DNA of 64,000 nucleotides, taken from the NCBI GenBank assembly GCA_044221555.1, contig JBGAOY010000002.1, forward strand, positions 62,001 to 126,000. The letters run 5' to 3'. A program made the translations under genes and the position numbers. Below, one piece after another: positions 8,488 to 15,778 of the stretch (position 1 is its first letter; every line of letters starts with the position of its first letter). The notes below the pieces were generated by a model. It did not search any database. It worked only from the letters and a program-made list of their open reading frames with translations, and was not told the DNA's origin. The stretch comes from JAEUJM01 sp044221555 (GTDB lineage: Bacteria; Actinomycetota; Acidimicrobiia; Acidimicrobiales; DATDAH01).

Positions 8488-8602
8488 GGGGTCTCTCCTA
8501 CTACAGGCCGGGCATCGCGGGGAGCGGGAGGGGGTCGAGGGGGTGGGTGTGGAGCACGCGGCGCGGTAAGGTTCCCGCCCCCGTCCGGCGAGGTGCTGCC
8601 CG

Positions 8603-10849
8603 TTGCCATCCGTAGACGACCGTGACGACACGGCGTCCGCCGGCGTCGGACGAACGGGAGGAGCGGGAGGAGCGGGGGCGTCGAGGCGGCGTCCGCTCGA
8701 TCGCCTCCTCGTGCTGGCGGGGCTCTGCGGACTGGCGGTGGTGCAGCCCGTGCTCGAGCTCCTGGGTGACAACCCCACCGCACTGCAGTTCCGCGACGTC
8801 GAGGGCCTCCGGATCGCGGCGTTCGCGGTCGCGATCGTCGTGGTGCCGCCGATCGTGCTGTGGCTCGTGGGCCTGGTCGTCGGTCTGGTCGATGCCCGGG
8901 CGGGCTGGTACGTGCACGTCGCCCTCGTCGCGGCGCTGTTCGCGATGGTCGGCGTGCTGCTGGCCAAGGCGCTGACCGGGAGCGCCCCGGCGCACGTGCT
9001 GGCCGCGGTGGTGATGGCCGTCGGCGGGACGCTGGCCTACCTCCGCCTCGACGCTGTGCACCTCTGGCTGCGGGTCCTGGCGGTGGCCAACCTGGCGTTC
9101 CTGGCCAACTTCTTGTTCCTGGCCCCCGTGGCCGACTGGATCACCGGGGGGACGCAGACCGCGGCCGACGCCTCGTTCTCCGGCAGGGGAGCGGGGCAAC
9201 CGGCCTCGGTCCTGATGGTCGTGCTGGACGAGCTGCCGACCCAGTCCATCCTCGGCGACGACGAGACCATCGACGAGGTGCGCTTCCCGAACCTCGCCCG
9301 TCTCGCGGAGGACGCTACCTGGTACCGCCACTTCTCGACCGTCAGCCCCTTCACCCAGAGCGCGGTGCCGGCGCTGCTCGACGGCCAGGATCCCCACGGC
9401 GACCCGGTCTGGACCGACCACCCCGACAGCCTGTTCAGCCTGCTCGCCAACTCCCATCATCTGACGGTGTCGGAGTCGCTCACCAAGCTCTGCGGCTTCG
9501 AGGCCTGCAGCGGCGATCCGCAGCCCCCGGCCGACGCGAGGCACGGCGAGCCCCCGCCGCCGCCGTCGTCGCCGCAGTGGGCGGCGATGCTGGCCGACAC
9601 CCGCGCCCTCTGGAGCGCGCGGGTCACCCCGGGGTCGACCGACCGCTCGCTCGCGTTCGACGACTTCGCCGAAGCGCTCGACGCGCCGGACACCGGCGGT
9701 GCCGGCGACGGAACGGTGGGCTCGACCGCCGACGGCAACGGCGACGTCGTGCCCCTGTCCGAGTCCCAGCAGCTCGACGGCTACTTCGCGTCGAGCGCGG
9801 CGATCCAGCCCGCCCGACTGGACACGTTCCTGGACGCGATCCGGCCCACCGACGACCCCTTCTTCGCCTTCCTCCACCTCGTCATGCCGCACCAGCCCTG
9901 GTTCTCGCGGGAGGACGGCACCCGGTACACCACGCCGGGGGACTACACGGGCCCCGACATCACCACGCCGTGGCGGGCACGGGTCACCCGCCAGCGCCAC
10001 CTCCTCCAGGCGGAGTACACCGACCGGCTGGTCGGGCAGATCCTGGCCCGGATGCGGCGGGTGGGCGAGTACGACGACACCCTGATCGTGGTCGTCAGCG
10101 ACCACGGGGCCTCGTTCGAGCCGGGCGAGTCGGTGCGCTCGGTCGTCGACCAGAACCTCGACGACATCGCCTACGCGCCGTTGCTGATCAAGGAGCCCGG
10201 CCAGACGACCGGCCGGGTGGACGACGCCAACCTGCTGTCGGTCGACGTGGTGCCGACGATCGCCGACCTGCTCGGCACCCGGCCGACCTGGCCGGTGGAC
10301 GGGGTGGCGGCCGGCGACACCGAGGCGCTCGAGGCCCGTGGCGACCGGAAGTACGTGTACTCCTACACCGACGCCTTCAGCTACGAGTTCCTCGGGATCG
10401 AGGAGTTCGACGACCGATCCGCCTACCGGGCCATGGTCGACGGTCGCTTCCCTGCGGTCCAGGTGGGCGAGTCCCGACTGGCCGGCCTCTACCGGGGGCG
10501 ACGGGGTGCCGCGCTCATCGGCATGCCGTCGGCCGGTGTGCTCGGCCCCGGAGACGGCGATGCGCTCGTGCGGGCGCTGGACGAGCTCCAGCAGCCGGAC
10601 GGGCCGGAGCTGCTGGGCGAGGTGATCGGCGTGGTGCCCGGCGCCCGCCCCGGCGACTCGGTCGTCGTGGCGGTGGACGGCACCGTCGTCGGCGTCTCCC
10701 CGCTGTTCGAGGAGGGTGGGGTCGCGAACCAGTTCGTCGTGCTCCTCCCGGCGGGGGCGCTGGACGGGCGGCGCAACAGGATCGAGGTCGGCGTCCTCGG
10801 CGCCGACGGGACCACGGCCGAGGAACTGGACCTCGTCGGCACCGACTGA
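8603..10849 (+). CDS. Membrane-anchored sulfatase/alkaline-phosphatase-fold protein
   Basis: A 748-residue protein with about four N-terminal membrane segments (residues about 35-180), followed by an extracellular or periplasm-side sulfatase-like domain, the architecture of phosphoglycerol/LTA-synthase-type and phosphoethanolamine-transferase-type enzymes. The domain begins with LMVVLDELPTQSILG (first metal aspartate). The nucleophile region is STVSPFTQSAVPALL, where a Thr or Ser rather than the formylglycine CxPxR motif would act. The closing metal site is LIVVVSDHGASFEPG, with HLVMPHQPWF between. A role in modifying envelope polymers or lipids is likely but inferred. The start is taken as TTG at 8603, the first codon available; later in-frame starts would cut into the hydrophilic leader only. 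It is divergent from the amidohydrolase across 115 bp. Confidence 0.8.
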   Translation: MPSVDDRDDTASAGVGRTGGAGGAGASRRRPLDRLLVLAGLCGLAVVQPVLELLGDNPTALQFRDVEGLRIAAFAVAIVVVPPIVLWLVGLVVGLVDARAGWYVHVALVAALFAMVGVLLAKALTGSAPAHVLAAVVMAVGGTLAYLRLDAVHLWLRVLAVANLAFLANFLFLAPVADWITGGTQTAADASFSGRGAGQPASVLMVVLDELPTQSILGDDETIDEVRFPNLARLAEDATWYRHFSTVSPFTQSAVPALLDGQDPHGDPVWTDHPDSLFSLLANSHHLTVSESLTKLCGFEACSGDPQPPADARHGEPPPPPSSPQWAAMLADTRALWSARVTPGSTDRSLAFDDFAEALDAPDTGGAGDGTVGSTADGNGDVVPLSESQQLDGYFASSAAIQPARLDTFLDAIRPTDDPFFAFLHLVMPHQPWFSREDGTRYTTPGDYTGPDITTPWRARVTRQRHLLQAEYTDRLVGQILARMRRVGEYDDTLIVVVSDHGASFEPGESVRSVVDQNLDDIAYAPLLIKEPGQTTGRVDDANLLSVDVVPTIADLLGTRPTWPVDGVAAGDTEALEARGDRKYVYSYTDAFSYEFLGIEEFDDRSAYRAMVDGRFPAVQVGESRLAGLYRGRRGAALIGMPSAGVLGPGDGDALVRALDELQQPDGPELLGEVIGVVPGARPGDSVVVAVDGTVVGVSPLFEEGGVANQFVVLLPAGALDGRRNRIEVGVLGADGTTAEELDLVGTD

Positions 10850-10942
10850 CCGACAGAGGGCCGGCCCGTCCCCGGCCTGCGGGGGAGACCCCGTCGGCCG
10901 GGTCGTGCGTGGTCCCTCCGGGCTGGCACTCCTGTCGGGGGG

Positions 10943-11797
10943 TTGTGGCATGGTGGCGGGATCCAGCTGACACCGCGCTACGGCGCCGACCCGGTCATCA
11001 CGCTCGACGGCGAGCCCGCCGACATCGTCGCCCCCTCGATCCGTCAACGCCGCCGGCTCGCCGAGGCCGTGGCCGCGTTCACCGACCAGCAGTGGGCGCA
11101 GCCCAGCCGGTGCGAGGGCTGGTCGGCCCGCGACGTCATCGTCCACCTCGACAGCACCAACACGTTCTGGTCGTTCTCCATCGCCCAGGGGCTGGCCGGC
11201 GCGCCCACGGAGTTCCTGGCCACCTTCGACCCCGTGGCGTCGCCGGCCGAGTTGGTGGCCGATGCGGCCGATCGCCCGACCGCCGACGTGGTCGACCGGT
11301 TCGTGGCATCCACCGAAGCGCTGGCCGACCTACTGGTCTCGCTCGACGGCACCCAGTGGTCGGTGCTGGCCGAGGCCCCTCCCGGGCACCTCACCGTCAG
11401 CGCGGTCACCCACCACGCCCTCTGGGACGCCTGGGTGCACGAGCGCGACATCCTGCTGCCGATGGGCGTCGAGCCGCCCGTGGAGGCCGACGAGGTCGCG
11501 GCCTGCCTCCGCTACGCGGCCGCCCTCGGCCCGGCGCTCGCGCTGAACCGGGGGGCGCCCGAGCGGGGTGTGCTGGGCGTCGCCGCCACGGCGCCCGACC
11601 TGGAGGCCGTGGTCGAGATCGGTGACCAGGTGGCGGTTCGTTCGGGCCCGGCCGCCGGCGACCTCGTGCTGCGGGGCGACGCGGTGGCACTGCTCGAGGC
11701 GCTCAGCGCGCGCCGGGCCCTCGACCAGCCGATCCCGGCCGCCTCGGCCTGGATGCTGGCGGGGCTCGCGGAGACCTTCGACCTCGACGAAGGCTGA
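10943..11797 (+). CDS. Maleylpyruvate-isomerase-family (TIGR03083-like) mycothiol-dependent enzyme
   Basis: A protein of up to 284 residues with the DinB-like four-helix fold of the TIGR03083 / mycothiol-dependent maleylpyruvate isomerase family. Signature elements are the N-terminal EGWSARDVIVHLD, with a metal-binding histidine, and the central HHALWDAWVHERDIL block supplying further ligands. The C-terminal domain carries LVLRGDAVALLEALSARR, typical of the SCP2-like part. Such enzymes use mycothiol, the actinobacterial low-molecular-weight thiol, but most members have no known substrate. The start is uncertain: the frame has no ATG or GTG near the homologous region, so TTG 10943 is used, with a weak G-rich upstream stretch. 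The ABC-F gene follows 97 bp downstream. Confidence 0.75.
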   Translation: MWHGGGIQLTPRYGADPVITLDGEPADIVAPSIRQRRRLAEAVAAFTDQQWAQPSRCEGWSARDVIVHLDSTNTFWSFSIAQGLAGAPTEFLATFDPVASPAELVADAADRPTADVVDRFVASTEALADLLVSLDGTQWSVLAEAPPGHLTVSAVTHHALWDAWVHERDILLPMGVEPPVEADEVAACLRYAAALGPALALNRGAPERGVLGVAATAPDLEAVVEIGDQVAVRSGPAAGDLVLRGDAVALLEALSARRALDQPIPAASAWMLAGLAETFDLDEG

Positions 11798-11894
11798 CGT
11801 ACCGGCCGCGGCCGCCGCACCGCCGCTCGGCCGCCGGGCGCTGGCACACTGACGACCCCCCATCGCCCCCGGCCGGACTCGAGTTGAACGCAGC

Positions 11895-13664
11895 ATGATC
11901 CTGATCGACGCGCACGGGCTGGCCATGAGCCGGCCCGGGCGCCCCCTGTTCGACGACCTGTCGCTCACCGTGTCCACCGGCGACCGGATCGGTGTCGTGG
12001 GCCTCAATGGGTCGGGGAAGTCGACGCTGCTGCGGGTGCTGGCCGGCCAGCTCGACCCGGAGGCGGGCACCGTCCGCCGAGGCGCCGACATCGCCATCGC
12101 CGTGCTCGACCAGGGCGATCAGCTGGGTGAGGGGACCGTGCGCGAGGTCGTCGGTGGCGACTGGCGGGCCGAGTCGGTGCTCGACCGGTTGGGCCTCACG
12201 CCCATCCTGGGGAAGGACATCGCCGAGGTGTCCGGCGGCCAGCGCAAGCGGGCCGCGCTGGCCCGGGCGCTGTCGGCGGAGAGCGACCTGCTCATCCTGG
12301 ACGAACCGACCAACCACCTCGACATCGACGCCATCGCCTGGCTCGAGGAGTGGCTGGCGGGGTATCGGGGCGGGCTGCTCCTCGTCACCCACGATCGCCA
12401 CGTCCTCGACCGCGTCACCACGCGGGTGCTCGAGATCGACCGCAGCGGTTCGTACCTGCACGACGGTGGCTACAGCGGCTACCTGCAGGGCCGGGCCGAC
12501 CGGGCGGCTCGCTCCGAGGCGGCCGAGGCCGTGCGGGCCAACCTGGCCAAGCGCGAGCTGGCCTGGCTGCGCCGCGGTGCCCCCGCCCGGACGTCGAAGT
12601 CGAAGTCGCGGATCGCCCGGGCCGAGGCCCTGCAGGAGGTGGAGCGGGTCGACGACGTCCGCTCGGGCGACCTCGACCTGCACCTGGGGATGCCTCGACT
12701 CGGGTCGTCGGTGATCGAGTTGTCCGACGTCACCTTCGCCTACCCGGGCGGCGAGACGCTGCTCGCCCACGTCGACCTCTTGTTGGGCCCGGGTGACCGG
12801 CTGGGCGTGGTGGGGGCCAACGGCGCCGGCAAGAGCACCCTGCTCGGGCTGATCACCGGTGCCCTCGAGCCGCTCGGGGGAACGGTGAAGATCGGCTCGA
12901 CCGTCCAGATGGGGCTGTACGACCAGACCAGCCGGGAGCTCACGCCCGGGAGGCGTGTGCGCGAGGTGATCGTCGGCGACGACGGCGACCCCAGCTGGCG
13001 CGACGTGAAGCTCATGGAGCGCTTCTGGTTCGACTCCGACGCGCAGAAGGCGCCGGTCGAGCTGCTGTCGGGTGGTGAGCGGCGGCGCCTGCAGCTCGTC
13101 CAGCTGCTGATGCGTCGGCCCAACGTGCTCCTGCTGGACGAGCCCACCAACGACCTCGACCTCGACACCCTGCGTGTGCTCGAGGACTTCCTCGACGGGT
13201 GGCCCGGCACGCTCGTGGTCGCCTCCCACGACCGGGCCTTCCTCGAGCGCACGGTCGAGGAGGTGGTGGTGCTCGACGGCACCGGCACGGCTGCACCCAG
13301 ACGGGGTGGCTACGAGGCGTGGGCGCGCGAGCGGGCCGCGTCCCGCAAGCGAGGCCGTGGTGGCCCTGGCGAGCGGTCGCCGGGCGCTGGCCGCTCGGCG
13401 CAGGGCGAGGCCGGGTGCGCCGCCGCGCCCAAGGCCCGATCGCGAAGCACGCTGCAGCGGCTGTTGCGGGACACCGAGAAGGAGGTGGCCAAGCTCACGA
13501 AGCGGCGCGAGCGCCTCCACGCGGCGTTGGTCGCCGCCGCCACCGACCACGTCGAGTTGGCCCGCCTCGGTGCCGAGGAGGCCGAGCTGAGCCGGCAACT
13601 GGCCGACGCCGAGGACCGGTGGCTCGAGCTCGCCGAGGAGGCCGAGGCGTCGTCCCACGGGTAG
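11895..13664 (+). CDS. ABC-F family ATPase (Uup/translation-factor type)
   Basis: A 589-residue protein with two ABC ATPase domains on one chain and no membrane segments, the ABC-F layout of ribosome-associated factors. Walker A motifs are GLNGSGKST (about residue 37) and GANGAGKST (about residue 315). The signatures are SGGQRKRAALARAL and SGGERRRLQLVQLL, and the Walker B motifs are LLILDEPTNHLD and LLLDEPTNDLD. The C-terminal 80 residues form a predicted coiled coil (TLQRLLRDTEKEVAKLTKR), as in Uup. Known relatives act on ribosomes or branched DNA, and some protect against antibiotics. Nothing here allows a choice. The start ATG 11895 gives the expected N-terminus but has only a weak ribosome site. 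The gene converges with the amidase operon across a repeat-bearing gap. Confidence 0.9.
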   Translation: MILIDAHGLAMSRPGRPLFDDLSLTVSTGDRIGVVGLNGSGKSTLLRVLAGQLDPEAGTVRRGADIAIAVLDQGDQLGEGTVREVVGGDWRAESVLDRLGLTPILGKDIAEVSGGQRKRAALARALSAESDLLILDEPTNHLDIDAIAWLEEWLAGYRGGLLLVTHDRHVLDRVTTRVLEIDRSGSYLHDGGYSGYLQGRADRAARSEAAEAVRANLAKRELAWLRRGAPARTSKSKSRIARAEALQEVERVDDVRSGDLDLHLGMPRLGSSVIELSDVTFAYPGGETLLAHVDLLLGPGDRLGVVGANGAGKSTLLGLITGALEPLGGTVKIGSTVQMGLYDQTSRELTPGRRVREVIVGDDGDPSWRDVKLMERFWFDSDAQKAPVELLSGGERRRLQLVQLLMRRPNVLLLDEPTNDLDLDTLRVLEDFLDGWPGTLVVASHDRAFLERTVEEVVVLDGTGTAAPRRGGYEAWARERAASRKRGRGGPGERSPGAGRSAQGEAGCAAAPKARSRSTLQRLLRDTEKEVAKLTKRRERLHAALVAAATDHVELARLGAEEAELSRQLADAEDRWLELAEEAEASSHG

Positions 13665-13673
13665 GCCACGTCC

Positions 13674-13796
13674 CGTTCTGGTGGCTCGAACGCAACGGTG
13701 ACGACACGTTCCAGCCACCGGAACGAGCGATCGGTCGTTCTGGTGGCTCGGATGCGACGGTGTGACGACACGCTCCAGTCACCGGAACGAGCCATC
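13674..13796. repeat. Two tandem 59-61 bp hairpin units between convergent genes
   Basis: Two near-identical units lie head to tail, 13674-13732 and 13736-13796, differing at a few positions and by a 2-bp insertion. Each begins with CGTTCTGGTGGCT and ends with AGCCACCGGAACG or AGTCACCGGAACG, so each can fold into a stem of about 13 bp with a long loop. Arms of the two copies can also pair with each other. The array fills the gap between the ABC-F gene (stop 13664) and the amidase gene (stop 13806), so it may act as a double bidirectional terminator or a REP-like element. Confidence 0.75.
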
Positions 13797-13805
13797 TGCG
13801 CGTGG

Positions 13806-14783
13806 TCAAGCGCGCGGTGGGCGGGGGCGCTGCAGGAGGCGGGCTCGTCCCCAGACCGCCGCGGCGGTGACGAGCCCCACGGCGCCACCGGCGACGAGGC
13901 CCTTGGCGAGCAGCCCGTTGTTGCCGCCCGCCGGGTCCGCCGCGGTGGCGGCCGCGGCGCTGCCCGACGGCGCGGTGGTCGCGGTCGCCGGCACCCCGGT
14001 CGTGGTGGTGGCCGTGGCGGCGACGGTGGTGGTCGTGGAGGACGGCGCCGACCGCACGGCCCGGCTGAGCCGGACGGCGGTCACCTGGTCGGGGAACTGC
14101 CCCTTCACCAACTCGAAGGCGGCGTCGCCGGGGCAGGCCGTGGCCGACATCTCGCGGTGGCCTGCGATGGTGGTGGCGGTCACGGTCGCGCCGGCGGGCC
14201 AGAGGTTCGACCCTCTCGAGGTGAACGAGGTGGTCGCACCCGGCGACGTGTCGATGTCCTCGCGCTCACCCAGCCAGGCCAGCAGGTGGGTCATGGCGGT
14301 CACGGCGTCGGGGGTCGGTGGCTCCGTCGAATGGTCGCCCAGGAAGCAGCAGAGCTGGCTCGACCCCTGGTTGCCGCCCGTGGCGTCGCCGGCCACGCTC
14401 GACCGGAGGCTGCCCTGACGGCCCTCCCACACCCCGCCGTGGCGGTCGACGAAGAAGTTGTAGGCGACGTCGGGCCACCCCTTCTCGGGCCCGGTGTGCA
14501 GGCCGTAGATGGCCTGCAACAACGACGGGACCGCGTCGGCCGAGTAGTCGTTGGCGTCGACCGAGTGATGGACGAGCAGGACCTGCACGTCGGGCTCGGG
14601 GACGAGGGGCCCGGTGGGGGCGAGGGCGCCGGCCCACGCCGAGCGCGGTTGGATCGTGACGCCGTCGCCGAGGTCGAACGGCTCGTCGGCGGCCGCCGCG
14701 GGGCGTTGCGGCCGCAGGACGAGCGCGGCCGACCCTGCGGCGGCCCCGGCCAGGAACCGGCGGCGGTCGATGCGCGGCCCCAC
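13806..14783 (-). CDS. Tat-exported N-acetylmuramoyl-L-alanine amidase / PGRP-type protein
   Basis: A 325-residue exported peptidoglycan amidase, which cleaves the bond between N-acetylmuramic acid and L-alanine of the stem peptide. The N-terminus has a twin-arginine signal, RRRFLAGAAAGSAALVL. The zinc site of the amidase_2/PGRP fold is visible: the first histidine in VLLVHHSVD, the second in AGHREMSATACPG and the cysteine in the same block, with the catalytic-type tyrosine in VAYNFFVDRHGGVWEGR. A Ser/Thr-rich linker leads to a C-terminal hydrophobic helix (LVAGGAVGLVTAAAVWG), so the enzyme is probably held in the membrane. GTG 14783 lies one base after the stop of the zinc-ribbon gene, indicating translational coupling. 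A much longer in-frame extension overlaps that gene and is rejected. Confidence 0.85.
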   Translation of the reverse strand: MGPRIDRRRFLAGAAAGSAALVLRPQRPAAAADEPFDLGDGVTIQPRSAWAGALAPTGPLVPEPDVQVLLVHHSVDANDYSADAVPSLLQAIYGLHTGPEKGWPDVAYNFFVDRHGGVWEGRQGSLRSSVAGDATGGNQGSSQLCCFLGDHSTEPPTPDAVTAMTHLLAWLGEREDIDTSPGATTSFTSRGSNLWPAGATVTATTIAGHREMSATACPGDAAFELVKGQFPDQVTAVRLSRAVRSAPSSTTTTVAATATTTTGVPATATTAPSGSAAAATAADPAGGNNGLLAKGLVAGGAVGLVTAAAVWGRARLLQRPRPPRA

Positions 14784-14784
14784 G

Positions 14785-15573
14785 TCAGGGGTCCACGTTG
14801 AGGTCGGGGTCGGTCGGGCTGGCGTCGGGGTCGGTGGTGAGGAAGCGGGCGAAGCAGTCCTGCGGTGACGTGCGGCCGACGGAGCGGCAGAAGTCGGCGG
14901 CCTCACGGCCCGTGTCGAACCCACCGTCGTAGTACACGATCCAGTACCCGGCGCGAAGGGACGAGTAGCCGTCGGACTGCAGCACCTGCGAGCCGGGCGG
15001 CACCTCCGACAGGTACGCCTGGGCCTCCTGCTCGGTGAAGTAGGAGATGAACACCGCCACCCACGTCCCCGACATGCCCCGCGGCGAGGACAGGCTGGCG
15101 GTGGTCGGCGGGGGCGTGGTGGCGGCGGGCGCGGTGGCGGACGGCGACTCGGACGGGGGGTCGTCGGTGACGTCGCCCGCCGCGTCGGCGGCGCCCGATC
15201 CCTGCGCGTTCGGCTCCGTCGTGGCTGGGTCCTCGCCGGCCAGGAGGAACGCGCCCACCGCGATCACCATCAACGCGACCACCGCGGCTGCGGCCGCGGC
15301 GATGGGCAGGGTCCGCGGCCCGGTCGCCGGCGGCACCAGAGGCGGCCGCGCCGGGGGTGGCGGGGCCGGGGGTGGCGGGGCGAGGGGTGGCGTCACCCTG
15401 GTCGGGGGCAGCGGCGAGCCCACGAGCATCGGCTGCTTCGCCATCCCGGGCGTGGCCTTGCCCACCGGTCCCGAGGTGGAGGCAGCGTGCGGCGCGACGA
15501 TCGCCGCGCCACAGCCCGGGCAGAACCGGGCGCCCTCCCGCAGAGCAGCGCCGCAGCCGGGACAGTGGGGCAC
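14785..15573 (-). CDS. Zinc-ribbon, single-pass membrane protein with SPOR-like C-terminal domain
   Basis: A 262-residue protein starting directly with a double-CxxC zinc ribbon (CPGCGA near residue 5 and CPGCGAAI near residue 20). A long proline-rich segment follows, then one transmembrane helix (IAAAAAAVVALMVIAVGAFLL), a Thr/Pro-rich linker and a C-terminal domain of about 75 residues (GTWVAVFISYF ... YWIVYYDG), which resembles SPOR-type peptidoglycan-binding repeats. GTG 15573 is chosen because GGAGAGG lies 11 bases upstream and the zinc ribbon begins at once. The longer open frame upstream looks non-coding. It is co-transcribed with the amidase gene, so a role in cell-wall turnover is a reasonable inference. 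The SPOR assignment rests on pattern only. Confidence 0.75.
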   Translation of the reverse strand: MPHCPGCGAALREGARFCPGCGAAIVAPHAASTSGPVGKATPGMAKQPMLVGSPLPPTRVTPPLAPPPPAPPPPARPPLVPPATGPRTLPIAAAAAAVVALMVIAVGAFLLAGEDPATTEPNAQGSGAADAAGDVTDDPPSESPSATAPAATTPPPTTASLSSPRGMSGTWVAVFISYFTEQEAQAYLSEVPPGSQVLQSDGYSSLRAGYWIVYYDGGFDTGREAADFCRSVGRTSPQDCFARFLTTDPDASPTDPDLNVDP

Positions 15574-15778
15574 CGCTGGTTCCGCCTCTCCGATCGACGC
15601 CTCTACGACGTGCTCAGCTTCGCGCGGATCCGGCGGCGTGGCTCGGCCCGGAACACCGAGGACGTGCTCGATCGAGGGACCGTACCGCCACGGGCCGCAG
15701 GGCGGCCGTCCGCGACGGGACGACCGCGTACCGAAGCCATACCAGGGAGTACCGGAGCGGCGGGTCCCGGCGGTGGGG

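Noticed and set aside
8501..11146. Very long minus-strand open frame across the sulfatase-like gene
   Set aside because: It is antisense to a gene with clear membrane segments and metal motifs. Its product is Arg/Gly/Val-rich without homology, a usual effect of high GC content.
8860..11625. 921-codon plus-strand frame overlapping the sulfatase-like and TIGR03083 genes
   Set aside because: The translation is Arg/Pro/Gly-rich low complexity, out of frame with two recognisable proteins.
13310..13888. Minus-strand open frame running through the tandem hairpin units
   Set aside because: It joins antisense of the ABC-F gene and repeat DNA; there is no homology and no start signal.
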